Notes under the pieces: generated by a model | Database searches by the model: none | Told to the model about the DNA's origin: nothing | Seen by the model: only the letters and a program-made list of their open reading frames with translations | Assembly (NCBI GenBank): GCA_036936605.1 | Contig: JAUPFV010000001.1 | Span: 150,890,187 to 150,954,186, forward strand | DNA from: Limnanthes douglasii subsp. nivea | Taxonomy: Eukaryota; Streptophyta; Magnoliopsida; Brassicales; Limnanthaceae | Length of the DNA: 64,000 nucleotides | Direction: 5' to 3' | Made by a program: the position numbers and the translations under genes | Part shown: one piece after another, positions 24,351 to 35,240 of the stretch | Position numbering within the stretch: position 1 is the stretch's first letter | How the letters are laid out: each line of letters opens with the position of its first letter

Positions 24351-25307
24351 TTAAGGAAATGACACACTAAGTATTTTTTGGCCAAACCTATTACTATCTA
24401 GTACCCAAAAATGGGTTAATACTCACTTAATATCCATCTCAACAAAACAATTCCCTTTCACGACCTAATTTTTTTTAATACCATAACTACCCTTAACCTA
24501 GTATATAAGTCTGATTTTGAGAATTAATGGGTATTTTCACCCAATCATCAATTTCAAATTTTGAATTTCGAAACGGCACTTTTCTTTTCTCTTACTTTTC
24601 TTTTCTCTCTCCTTTTCTTCTTTCTCCACCTTCGAACCCAATCAACAAATATGAATTTCGAATCAGCCTCCACTCTCTCTTAACCAGCCTCCACTCTTCT
24701 CGTCGCCGGCGTCTGTGGTCAAGCTCCTTCCGTCGCTCTAACAGCCACTCATGTTCCTCCCACTCCGACGACACAAACCGCAAACCCTATTCCCCCAATT
24801 TCATTCTTAATCGGCCATCACAGAGAGCCACATAATCGATTCAATTCATCGATAGCAAGGTTTTGTAAGCAATTATTTTAACTCAATTAACAGCACCACC
24901 ATCAGCTACAGTAGCTAAGAACTTAGCTTCTTTTCAAGCTTCTGGTGTCAGATTCGCTTCAAACTTCTCGCCTTGAAATAAACCGAAAGTCAGTTCAAAT
25001 GATTGAAAAATGATAGTTTGTGTAAAATCTATGTATTCTAAAACTATTACGACATCAATAAAGATCTGTTTTGTATGAAAATGATAGACTTTCCAGCTGA
25101 CAAGAAGGCTGTAGCTCTAAAGAATCTCAGCAGATCCAAAGAGGACTGCAAAAAATGGGTATACATCCAGAGATGTAACTGGATTTTCAAACTAATTAAC
25201 TAACACAGTGAACTTTTAAAGGCAGGCGAGCTGTAGAATTAGAAATTCATCTTGACCGAAGCTAGAGAAGTCTTCAAAGATGTGTAAAAGAAAACATCCA
25301 CCAAGGA

Positions 25308-26107
25308 TTAATATCTTGCACACGAGCGCTTCAAATATTCGTAGGTTAATATCATCGAAGTTCCCCATGCGGACGAGCTGAAAAATCTTGGACCCAAGCC
25401 TCTATGGAATCCTTTCCAGCCCTCATCAGCAATTAGCTGCTTAACAACTTTCCTGGCAGATGGTCTGTTTTCATGTCTCATGACCTGTAAACGGGTTTTA
25501 ATTGTATCCAATGGCGTTGTATTAACGCTACTGTTGCACCAGCGATGATACCTCCAGAAGCTTGAACAGATATGACTGTCAATTGGCTCGGACCAGGATC
25601 CGCACTGCCAGCACCAAAATCTAAGAATCTCCAAATTACACGTTGGCTTGCACCATAACTAGCCCACCACACAGCACTAGATGGGGAATAAGTCATAACA
25701 GATAGACCAAATCCTCTGTATAATCCCCGAATTCCATCGGCCTTTACAACTTTACGGATAACATCCAGACCACCGGTATACTTTGCGTGGCCCGAATATC
25801 CTTGTACCATCAACTTCTGGCTCACCACATCGACAGGAACAAACACCGCTTGGGAAATGAATGATGCGGTCATGCCACCGATGCCATTTGCTATGGCTGC
25901 CTGCACAGGATCAGAAAACTTGAAGGGCTCAACTGCTTTGAAAGTAGCTACTTTGATTGTCTCTAAGGCGGTAGGATATATGATCCTTGTAGGAATTGCG
26001 AGCCATTCTAAGCAGGGGAGGAATGGAGAGCAGAAGTTTTGTAGTTCCGCAAGTCTTGATGATGGTTTTGTAAGGGTACACAAAGAGGCTGGATTCGGAC
26101 AGCACAT
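25308..26107 (-). pseudogene. Mitochondrial carrier (SLC25A44-like) pseudogene
   Basis: Two overlapping frames together give most of a plant mitochondrial substrate carrier: [18 protein letters not shown], then VPVDVVSQKLMVQGYSGHAKY (carrier signature PxD), RGLYRGFGLSVMTYSPSSAVWWASYG, and TTPLDTIKTRLQVM (second signature). It ends FSSSAWGTSMILTYEYLKRS and a stop. The frame breaks near 25525, within ATVA/VNTTPLD. The N-terminal part expected for the family (first signature and helix, about 80 aa) is absent, and the upstream residues (MCCPNPASL...) do not look like a carrier. Such proteins move small metabolites across the inner mitochondrial membrane. This copy is truncated and frameshifted. 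Confidence 0.8.
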
Positions 26108-26155
26108 AGGAATCGAGATGATCGTTGGACAGCGAAGAGACGATGGTGCATCAAG

Positions 26156-26240
26156 CTGGGTCTAGAATCTCGTCCAGCTGAGATTTAGTTAGTGCACGGA
26201 GACCCTTTTCAGTGGGATCAGCAACGAGACCAGGCTGGTA
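26156..26240 (-). pseudogene. Unknown gene fragment ([21 protein letters not shown])
   Basis: A short open piece reads [20 protein letters not shown] followed by ILDPA and a stop. The composition is that of real protein, but I do not recognise the source gene. It sits between the carrier and P2 fragments on the same strand. Confidence 0.35.
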
Positions 26241-26585
26241 AAAAGAATTATAAACATTGATAGTTAACTAACTATAAGTATGATAGATTCTCTAGTATGA
26301 GTCTGATAGATTTGCATAAAGACAATGCTAGTTAATTAATCACAAGTATGATAGCTTCTTTGTTAGTAGCCTCATAGATTTGAGTAACATACATTGCGAT
26401 TGTTTCGTATATTGCTCTGATAGATACGATATATTGACATTGCGATGAGACGCGATGTCAAGCTCACAACTACCTTTAAACACCAGAAACTAACACTGAC
26501 ATACAACTGTAAACGAAACTTAAAAACGTCGCCGGATATGACAGGTAGACGTGCACTATGACAGGTAGACTATTCCCAGACCCTG

Positions 26586-26745
26586 CTAGATACGGCCAAC
26601 CCACATTGCTAGATAACTAACCCCCTTACGTAAACTAACACCGGTTAGACCAGCAATCAACTCCGTGATATCTTTACCTTTCACTTGGGACATTAGGTGT
26701 TCAATTCTATCATCATCGGCATCAGCACCAACTGCAAATTCAATA
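26586..26745 (-). pseudogene. 60S acidic ribosomal protein P2 fragment
   Basis: The minus strand reads VGADADDDRIEHLMSQVKGK, then DITELIAG, the conserved middle of plant P2 stalk proteins. It then leaves the family (LTGVSLRKGVSYLAM). The N-terminal exon and the acidic C-terminal tail are missing, so only one internal exon appears to have been captured. Confidence 0.75.
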
Positions 26746-26996
26746 ACAAACGTAAATCTCAACTCATATAACGATTTCACTTCACAAATTGACAACAATA
26801 ACACCTTGAAAAACAATACACAAATGCTTAAAGGAAGCCAACCAACATAGTAAAAGATCACTTGTCTAAACAAAAGCTATAACTTCAATCAAACTCATTC
26901 ATATATTCATCCATGGCCAATATCATGTAAGAGTCTTATGTTAGATAGAAAAGAAATGTTAAAGCCCTAAAATTATATGAAGGGAGAAGCCTTTAA

Positions 26997-27214
26997 TATT
27001 TACCTGCAAGTTTCACAGTCTGAACATCAAAAGATTTATACCCAGCTTCCGTTGAAGCCCTAAAATTATATAAAGAGAGACGTTTCTCAAGCTTCCGTTG
27101 AAAACCTAGAAACATTATCATAATCAGATAACTAAAAGCAGAGGTAATGAGGAAATAGAGACGTACGGGGTCGAGGTAGAAGTTGCCGTGAACATTTTCA
27201 TGAACGTTGTACAT
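26997..27214 (-). pseudogene. Unknown two-exon gene start fragment
   Basis: ATG at 27214 opens MYNVHENVHGNFYLDPV followed by a GTACGT donor. After a short intron the frame resumes as EAGYKSFDVQTVKLAG with a GTAAAT donor near 27001. It looks like the first two exons of a gene I do not recognise, and may have spliced to the P2 exon downstream as a chimera. Confidence 0.4.
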
Positions 27215-27550
27215 CTAATTTCCGGCGACGAAGCGAAAGAGTAAGCCGACGAAATATGAACTGCTCTATAGAACGGATGAAAGACGGAACGGTTAGGGTA
27301 AGTATGGCTTTTGGGTTCACTTTTGCTTTTCGTGTTTCTCTCTCTTCAAAATTAAGTGGGGCAAATGGAACCCACAAATCAGGATTAGAAGGTCAAAAAA
27401 ATGGGTTTCAACCAAAATTCCCTCTTTTATACCCTAGGGGGTATTTTTGTCCAAAATATGGCTTTAGGTATTTTATGAAACTAATCTAAAAACAGGTACC
27501 ATTTTGGTATTTGATAGTTGACTAGGTATTTATGGGTACTTTCCTCTTTT

Positions 27551-28001
27551 TTTTAACTTATTTTTACATATCCATAACATTTTTGTATTCAATTTAATAT
27601 TTATTCTATCATTTTTAGTTTTATTTTTATTTTTATTTTTTCGTTTTCATTCTATACAAACACTTAATTATATCTCATTCCATCCGAATTATATTTATTA
27701 ACTTCTAAAATTAAAATCTTAAAAATATTAAAGGATGATGCTATTTTCCCGTCAAATATGTTATTTCTTTCATGTTTGAGAACAAATTTCATGTCGTTAT
27801 TTCCTCTATAAAGAAAATAACATACCTACTATTTTTTATTTTAATCACAAATCCTGATTTCTGTAGGTTCTCGGATTCAGTTGTTCTGTGCAAAAACAAC
27901 TGATTCCGAGATACTGCCTCGGAATCAGGTGTTTGTCGCTAAAACTTGCAGAAATCGGGATTTGCTCTAAAATTGTTTTTTTACACGGAATCTCAAGTTA
28001 C
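27551..28001. other. AT-rich non-coding sequence with nested inverted repeats
   Basis: No gene. At 27848-27963 there is a foldback. Outer arms AAATCCTGATTTCTG and CAGAAATCGGGATTT enclose inner arms TCTCGGATTCAGTTGTT and AACAACTGATTCCGAGA. A further partial copy, CTCGGAATCAGG, lies near 27918. Confidence 0.6.
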
Positions 28002-28143
28002 GTGAATGTAGGGCTGTAAAAAAATCAAAAAATTCGATATCCGACCGAAATATTTGATATCGAATCCGAATAAAACGGATAATATTTGCATTCGAAAGAA
28101 AACGGATAATATTCGTATCCAAAAATAACGGATATGGATATAG

Positions 28144-28145
<2 letters not shown>

Positions 28146-28214
<69 letters not shown>
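28146..28214. repeat. (AT)n microsatellite
   Basis: About 65 bp of uninterrupted TA repeats inside the outer hAT element. Open frames across it on either strand are artefacts of the repeat. Confidence 0.95.
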
Positions 28215-28217
<3 letters not shown>

Positions 28218-28411
28218 AATATCCGATATCCGAAATTTTATAAATAAATATATATATATATATAATTTTTTATATTTAAACATGTTTTTTAACTATCCCA
28301 CATTGTAAAAAGCAAAACAAATTACTAACAAAGTTGGTCATAAATATGGAGGATTGCTTTTTTAACAAATGTATCTTATCTCACATCTAAAGTTGGAAAA
28401 AGAGTTGCTAC

Positions 28412-28884
28412 TAGAGCTGTTATCGATCCGGTTTGGTCCGGGTTTCAACAAAACCGGACCGAACTGATAAGATTTCGATTCTCTAAACTAGAACCGAACC
28501 GAGACCGTTAAGAATCGGTTCGGTCCGGTTCGCAGGACTGACAAGCAAAAATATTTTAACTATTATAAGGCTAAAATTTGGTACGGGCCATCTAGTTATT
28601 TCTGTGAGCCTTTTGAAGTGTTTGGTAATTTAGATGGTGTGGTTTGTGCTCTTTATATAGTTTTAGGAGTTTTGTTTCATGTTTCACCTGACCGATGTGG
28701 GATTCAATACAAACTTCTTCAAATTTGACACTTTTAACACTACAAAGCAATATAAACTTTTATTATCTACCGTCGGACTAATTGATATGTAACTAATATA
28801 ATTTAATTTTGACTTAAAAATAATCATAGTATATTAAATATTCAATTTTTATTTTGTTTCTGTATTCTTATATGAATAGTTTTG

Positions 28885-28922
<38 letters not shown>

Positions 28923-29119
28923 ATTAGTTTTTTTATGGATCGATTTTTCATCGGTTTATCGGTTCGGTTCTTTACCGGTTTTACTATTTCGGTTCCTTAT
29001 CGGTTTCGGTTTTTAAAATGGAACAGCGAACCAGACCGTTAAGATTCGGTCCGGTTCTCGGTCCGGTCCTTATCGGTTCGGTTCCGGTTCCCGGTTCCGA
29101 AGAACCATTAACAGCCCTA
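28412..29119. mobile_element. Inner hAT-type non-autonomous element, 708 bp
   Basis: Flanked by GTTGCTAC at 28404-28411 and 29120-29127. Terminal inverted repeats are TAGAGCTGTTA and TAACAGCCCTA (10 of 11 match when inverted). Subterminal GGTTCGGTTC/CCGGACCGAAC words fill both ends, as is usual for hAT transposase binding. No ORF of note. Confidence 0.9.
28885..28922. repeat. (AT)n(GT)n microsatellite
   Basis: A TA run passing into TGTGTGTG inside the inner hAT element. Confidence 0.9.
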
Positions 29120-29551
29120 GTTGCTACCAAGCTGTTTATAAAACACATGGTGATTTTTCTTAATAATTATATCTTTTTTAGTCTTGTGACTCTTATCGCA
29201 CATCTAAAATGTGGAAAAGAATTGTTACCAAACTTTATATAAATTATATGGTGGCTTTTCAAAATAAGTATATTTTTGTTATCCCACATCTAAAATAGGA
29301 ATAGGAATTTCTAATAAAGTGTATATAAAAGTAGCCTAACAAATAGTGCAATCAGTTAAGAAATTTAGTGGAAATTCAGAATTTTGGATTTGGATATTAT
29401 CAGTATCCGGATAGTATCAGTCGGATACAGATTCAGATGTTATTTTTTTTATAAACTTCGGATTTGAATTCGGATAGTGATTTTGGATTTTGGATTTTGG
29501 ATATAGGCATATATGTATCCGAAATATCCGTTTGACAACTCTGTGAATGTA

Positions 29552-29900
29552 CAACTTAAAAACAAAATTAAATTACCTTGTTGCTTGATTGTGTTATATT
29601 CTCCGGTGTTAAATTTTTGGTTTGGGTGTCTTCCTCTTCCACGGATAATCTTTATCAAATTTAACGTTTTTTTTTTGTTTTTAGAGTTTAATTTTATAAG
29701 GTAAAGCATATATGTTGGATTCACTTGGGTTAAATATTGTGTTTGTTGATATAAGTGTTTGAGAATGGTTGATGGCATAAAATTATAAATTAAAAGATAA
29801 AGCGAGAGCAAAATAGTATAAGCAAGTGATGAGTGTTTTTTAGATTTGTAATTATTTAGGAAATAAAAAAAACTGATGGAAAATAGCTTCACCCAATATT
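29552..29900. other. AT-rich spacer without a gene
   Basis: No supported gene. The minus-strand open frame across it is low-complexity AT-rich sequence. Confidence 0.4.
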
Positions 29901-30616
29901 TGGTGTGGTTTATTTCTGTCTGAAGGTAATCTTGTAAATTGTTTTGGATATTTTGTGGAATTTAATGTTTAGAGTGGTGAGTACAAAAATAATTAAGTTG
30001 TCTACTAGTAATAAATTATGATTACCCTTCATTAATGAAAGTGGTTGGGGTATTTATACTTAATTACTCACTCATGGACTTATTGTGTCGGATCATGAAG
30101 TCGGGTCAACTTTAAGGACCCATTAGTAATCTGGTTTGAAGTGACCAACAGCTAGCTTAGTCAACATTTAATACATTTGTCCTATTCAGAATTTTATTAC
30201 AGTGGTGTGGTCCAAATTTCCCATCGGGTTAAGTCAAGACATAGTAACTCAAATATCCGAACTCATCAGGAACCCCTTTAGGTCTTGCAAAGAATCTTTG
30301 GAAGAGCTAACTCTCAAAAATCGATACATGTAATCTCTGATCTGTTATTTTGTTTTGAACTGTAAAATTTATCATTCAAAGTGACCCTATTCGAATTTTG
30401 GTGAAACTGATTTCTCAATTTAGAATTTTAAGAGTTTTCCTTGAATTGTGGGACACGTGTCAGGCTTTGGTTCGACCTCTCATCCGTTTTTTCTCTTAGA
30501 TTATCGTACCCATTAGGCTAGAAAGTTGTTTAGGCTTTAACTTTCACACCTTGCATCTTTTAATCATTGCTCAAAATCGATTTACCTTCTCCTATGTAAC
30601 CTCCATTTTCACTGTT
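29901..30616 (-). repeat. LTR copy in minus orientation (Tat family)
   Basis: It aligns along its length with 59390 onward (both begin TGGTGTGGTTTATTT and share CATTAATGAAAGTGGTTGGG and ACACGTGTCA/ACACGCATCA regions). In element orientation it ends CCACACCA. It abuts, tail against tail, the plus-oriented LTR of the next feature, with no internal region of its own. Confidence 0.7.
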
Positions 30617-30951
30617 ATATATGATGAGTCCAGAAAAATTCACCACTAATCACTGAGAAATCCGGACAGGGGTAATTCGGACAATAAATGCCCACTGAAC
30701 TATCCAGACATCTTATTAAGTAAATGGGTCCTTAAACTTGACCCGGTTCCATAACTTGACCTGAAAGCCCATGGGTCCATAATTAAGGGTATAAATACCC
30801 AACTACTTTCATTAATGAGGGTAATGAACATTTAATACAACCATACAGCTTAAATCTCTCACAACAAAACACCCAAACATTTAATACCCTTAAAACCCTC
30901 CAAAACAATTGACAAAATTACCTTCAGCTTAAAATAAACCTCACTAAATTG
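30617..30951 (+). repeat. 5' LTR (partial or divergent) of Tat element 1
   Basis: The segment matches the reverse complement of the neighbouring LTR: GGGTCCTTAAACTTGACCC, CTTTCATTAATGAGGGTAAT, AAAATTACCTTCAG. It ends AAATAAACCTCACTA, directly before the primer-binding-like TGGCGACCACGGTG at about 30954. Its left limit is uncertain. Confidence 0.65.
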
Positions 30952-30953
30952 GC

Positions 30954-30967
30954 GACCACGGTGTGAG
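30954..30967 (+). other. Primer binding site of Tat element 1
   Basis: TGGCGACCACGGTG directly follows the LTR end. The TGGCGAC start is typical of tRNA primer sites in plant Tat/Ogre-type Ty3 elements. Confidence 0.55.
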
Positions 30968-30973
30968 AAGAAG

Positions 30974-32883
30974 GTGCATGAATCTAGCATTCGAAACCAG
31001 CAAGAAAAACCAGTTCTGATGAATCCGAACGAGCAAGCAGTGTCACCACCTTTGATAGGGGTGGTGGGAGAAAACAATGAGTACACGACCAAAGAACATG
31101 ACAGGCTGAAAGCTGAAATAAAAGCGTTGAGGGCCACTAAAAAGGTAGAGATGGGTTTAAAGAAAAAGTCAAAAGTGTCATCCATTCACCATATTGATAA
31201 CCCAAAGGATAATGACCCATCAGCAAAGACTCACTTGAGCACAAAAAAAGACCCATGTCAGTTCTAAGAAATCTCACCAGTCCAAGCCGGTGGAGAGCTC
31301 AGAGTCTGAGTCCTCTAGTAGCTCCTCGAATGAGGATGGGCTTGATGAGTCCTTGTTATCCAACAATGATGAGGGAGATCCAAGAAGAAATAAAAGTTGG
31401 TTAAAAAATATTCAAGAAATAGGGATAAGCATGGGAGATTAAAGATGCATCTGGGAAAATGGTCATCTCACAGCCACATCCATAGTCGTAGGCATGTGGA
31501 TCAACTGCTGATGGATCATTTTACTTTCCATGATGAGACAGGTATTTTTGCAACACCTAATGAAGACACGGTATTTAGTCGTGGTTGAAATTAGGGGCAA
31601 TCTCCATTGTCCTCCAAAATACTGTCCGGAAACCTTCCTAAGAGGTTTAACAGTACTAAAATGGATAAGTATGATGGGAGCAAAGATCTGGACAACCATC
31701 TGGAACAGTTTAAAATTTTTATGATGAATTTTGATGATGATGACAAACTTCTTTGTAGAGTCTTCTCTCAATCCTCTACGGGAAGTGCTTTGAAATGGTA
31801 CAACAACTTACCAGAAGGTTGTATAAAAAACTTTGATACGTTTTGGGTGGCCTTCCGAAGGCAGTTTGTGGGGAGTAAAGAGGTGAAGGAAAATAGAGAT
31901 ACTATTATCCATTGTGCCCAAAAGCCAAAATAATCACTGAAAGACTATATAAGCCGGTTCGTAAACACAAAGAATGGGTAGCTGATTGTTTTGAACAGGT
32001 AGCAATAGCTTCTTTGAGATAAGGATTAAACCTTGGGAATCTGGCCGATTTTGTAACTAGGAAGAAGGTCATGACCTGGGGCGGTTTGCTAAATCAGGTG
32101 GGAAAACAAATCAATGTAGATGAAACAAAGAAGACTAGGGTACACAGGCAAGTGAGATCCACCCCAGCTGCTCCAAACCAGAACCAGTCCGGATACAAGG
32201 CTAAAGAAGCCGGACAGGGGCCCAACATGGCCAAACAGACTCAATCCTACCTAGCTCCAACTCAGAGCCAGCAGTCCAGAAATAAACGAGGACCTTAGGT
32301 CAAACCGGAGTGGTTTGCTGAATTAAAAGAAAATATGGCAACCATCTATGACAAAATAAAAGATGAGGTACATTTTAGGAAGCCGACAACACTTCAATCT
32401 CCTAGGGAAAGTCGTAATAATTGTTTTTGCCAATATCATCATGATATTGGCCATAACACCAAAGATTGCATCACTTTGAAACAAGAGGTGCTGAATCTGA
32501 TTGAAAGGGGGAAGCTGGGAGCTTATGTCAAGAGAAGAAGTGGAAATAGGCCTGAGAATGCTCATCGGACTGGCCCAACAAACAATGCAGGGACATCTGC
32601 TCTGGATGGATCTATGGTAATCATTGAAAGATTTGATGTTACATCAGAGTATATAGATCTTGATCCAACCCGGAATAAAGTGGGGGTTTTAACAGCACAT
32701 ACTAAGACAATGTTTGGAATCATAAGTTTTTTTGAGTCACTTACTAGATTCGGAGGGGACACTATGACAACGCCAACTCATTCTTCAAGAAAGAGGCATG
32801 TTCACACTCTAGCTACTCAGTTGGAGGGAGGCATGTCTTCCTATCAATCTCAAATTTATTTTCCCTTCATTGTTTTTTATTAA
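30974..32883 (+). pseudogene. gag of Tat element 1
   Basis: Pieces at 30974-31267, 31607-31933, 32071-32298 and 32335-32883 together form a gag. The core is MDKYDGSKDLDNHLEQFK and ALKWYNNLPEGCI. A Tat-type zinc knuckle CQYHHDIGHNTKDC lies near 32430. Gag packages the element RNA. Stops at about 31268, 31588 and 31933, plus frame changes, inactivate it. Confidence 0.8.
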
Positions 32884-32949
32884 TATGATCTAAGAGACAT
32901 AGCTGGGCCTCATGAGGATGCTGTGGTGATATGAGCTTCGATTGGAGGC

Positions 32950-33378
32950 AACTACATCAGGTGAATTTTGATTGACACTGGCAGCTCAACCAATATTTTC
33001 TTTTTGAGTTCCTATAAACAGATGAAAAATCCAACTGTGATTCAGCGTTCGAAGAGATCCATGGTGGGCTTCACAGGGAGATCTGTGGATGTGATCGGAG
33101 AATTTAAGGATGAATTATTGTTGGGAAAAGGCCCTTTCAAGAAGATGGTCAGGGTACTATTTGTTGTGGTGGATTACCCCATATGTTACAATGCGATCTT
33201 TGGGAGGTCCTGGCTCTCTAGGATGCATGTTGTGGATTCAACAGTTCACCAATGTTTAAAGTACGCAGTTCAAAGACAAGTGGGAGTTGTCCAGAGTAGC
33301 CAAAAAATAGCAAGAGAATGTTATGCAACTGCACTTGCCCCTAAAACTCTGGGGGAAGTCCGGATTTATGAAGATTAG
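32950..33378 (+). pseudogene. Aspartic protease region of Tat element 1
   Basis: LIDTGSSTNIFFLSSYKQM carries the DTGS active-site motif of retroviral-type aspartic proteases, followed by YNAIFGRSWL, which matches the family's usual second conserved block. It ends at TAG 33376. The domain would process the polyprotein. Confidence 0.8.
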
Positions 33379-33381
33379 CAG

Positions 33382-34855
33382 TTGTTGGGGCCCTCTGAGG
33401 GTGAGGGTGATATTGATGACCCCAAGGAGACCCCTGGTGTGTTGATACCAATAGAAGAAGTTGAAACCCACTCTCTGGATGAAGGAATGAGTGTTAAAGT
33501 TGGCTCCAAGATGGTACAAGAATTGAAGAAAAAATTGTTGTTCTTTTTGGCAGATCACAAACATGTTTTTGCTTGGTGCAATGCTGATATGACCGAAGTA
33601 CCTGCAAGTGTTATATCACACCAACTATCTATCCGAAGAGATGTTGCGCCTGTTGTGCAAAGAATGAGAGATTTTTCTAAGGAGAAAGCTGATGTAATAG
33701 TTCAATAAGTTGACCGGCTTACCAAGATGGTACACATAAAGGAGTCTCAATATCCTTTATGGACAGCCAACCCGGTGTTAGTAAAGAAGAAGAATGGGAA
33801 ATGGCGTATGTGTATCGACTTTACTGACCTCAACAGAGATTGCCCAAAAGATCTTTATCCCATCCCCCGGATAGATCAGTTGGTAGACTCCACATCTAGA
33901 TACAAGTTATTGTCCTTTATGGATGCCTTCTCCGGTTATAACCAGATACAGGTGGATCCGAAGGACCAGGAACATTCTACCTTTGTTACAGATAGGGGTA
34001 TTCATTGTTACAAGGTGATGCCTTTTGGGTTGAAAAATGTTGGGGCTACCTACCAGAGGTTGGTGAACAAAGCATTTGCTGATCATAATGGGAGAAATAT
34101 GGAAGTATATATTGATGACATGATGGTGAAAAGATTAGAAGAAGAATTACACCTAGTAGATCTTCAAGAAACTTTTGCCAATTTGGCAAAGGTTAATTTA
34201 AAATTGAATCCAGAAAAATATGTATTTGGGGTGCAATCCATAATTTTTTTGGGGTATGTGATAAGTGAGAAAAGGATACAGCCTGATCCGGACCAGCTCG
34301 ATGCCTTATAAAAAATGGATCCACCTCGAAATATTCAAGAAGTACAAAGCTTGACAAGAAGGTTGGCTGCATTAAATCGTTTTATTTTAAGGTCTTCGGA
34401 TAAGTGTGCCCTGTTTTTTTCAGACCTTAAAGGGTGCTAAAAACTTTAACTGGTCTCCACAATGCGACCAGGTGTTTGATGAAATAAAGAAGCATTTTTC
34501 TTCCTCTAAAACCCGTTTCAAACCTATTAAGGGAGAAACACTGTATATATACTTAGCTGTATCAGAATGTGTTATAAGTGCAGTGCTGGTGAGAGTGGTG
34601 GATAATTATCCTCGTCCGGTGTACTACATCAGCAAGAGTCTGATGGATGCTGAAAAGAGGTACTTAAAGCTTGAAAAGCTGGTACTAGCTTTGGTGATTG
34701 ATGCCAGGAAGATGAGGCTGTATTTTCAGTCTCATTCTATTATCGTACGGACGTCGTTTCCTTTAAAGAATGTTCTTCAGAAGGCAGACATATCAAGCAG
34801 GATGACGAAATGGTCAGCAGAATTGGGTAATTATGATATTAATTTTGCCTCCTAA
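33382..34855 (+). pseudogene. Reverse transcriptase and first RNase H of Tat element 1
   Basis: Conserved blocks are NPVLVKKKNGKWRMCIDFTD, PKDLYPIPRIDQLVDS, FMDAFSGYNQI and MPFGLKNVGATYQR. The catalytic motif is YIDDMMVK (near 34110), followed by LNPEKYVFGV. RNase H follows (YYISKSLMDAEKRYLKLEKL). Stops at about 33706 and 34309 and a frame change near 34405 break it. Confidence 0.9.
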
Positions 34856-34899
34856 ACTGCAATCAAAGCTCAATCTGTTGTCGATTTCTTGGTAGAATT

Positions 34900-35240
34900 C
34901 AATTCGGACAGAAGTATTAAACAAGCTACGAATGAGAAACTAAAAAAGTGTGGGTTGTCCGGACATATGGTGGATCAAGTACCATGGGTTGTGGGGTTGG
35001 GATATGTTTAACCTCTCCGTATGGCGATAAATTATACCATGATATATGTTTTGCTTTTAGGGCTTCTAACAATGAATCAGAATATGAGGCTGCTATAGCT
35101 GGTCTAAAGTTAGCTTTTCTGTGTTGGGCTAAAAGAGTCAGGTTGATGAGTGATTCTCAACTTTTTATCCATCACGCTCAAGGTCAATCTGAGGTAAAAA
35201 ATGAGCAGTTAATTAAATACTTGTTTATCCTTAAATAAGT
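34900..35240 (+). pseudogene. Second (archaeal-type) RNase H of Tat element 1
   Basis: Reads YGGSSTMGCGVGICLTSPYG, then NNESEYEAAIAGLKLA and MSDSQLFIHHAQG. This is a second RNase H with an NNESEYEA signature, the diagnostic feature of the Tat lineage. The stop at 35236 is followed directly by the integrase region. Confidence 0.85.

Larger units (their letters stand above)
24350..27550. mobile_element. Block of host gene fragments, possible captured-gene transposon
   Basis: Fragments of unrelated genes lie side by side: a frameshifted SLC25 carrier (25308-26107), an unknown piece (26156-26240), a ribosomal P2 piece (26590-26740) and an unknown two-exon piece (27000-27214), all on minus. The outer edges share weakly inverted sequence with repeated ATGGGT/TACC words: AGGAAATGACACACTAAG at the left, and the inverse of CATAAATACC...GTACTTTCCT at the right. 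No clean target duplication was found, so the boundaries and class are inferred. Confidence 0.4.
28010..29542. mobile_element. Outer hAT-type non-autonomous element
   Basis: Flanked by GTGAATGT at 28002-28009 and 29543-29550 (8 bp, typical of hAT). The ends read AGGGCTGTAAAA and, inverted from the right, AGAGTTGTCAAA. The interior has many ATCCGAA and GGATA words near the ends and an (AT)n tract. It carries no transposase. A second element is nested inside it. Confidence 0.8.

Noticed and set aside
24527..24835. Ser/Arg-rich plus-strand ORF of 102 aa
   Set aside because: Low-complexity pyrimidine-rich sequence; no family resemblance or splice context.
27993..28283. Minus-strand ORF rich in Ile and Tyr
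   Set aside because: Produced by the (AT)n microsatellite.
29449..29892. 147-aa minus-strand ORF
   Set aside because: AT-rich low-complexity reading across a hAT end and spacer; no homology seen.
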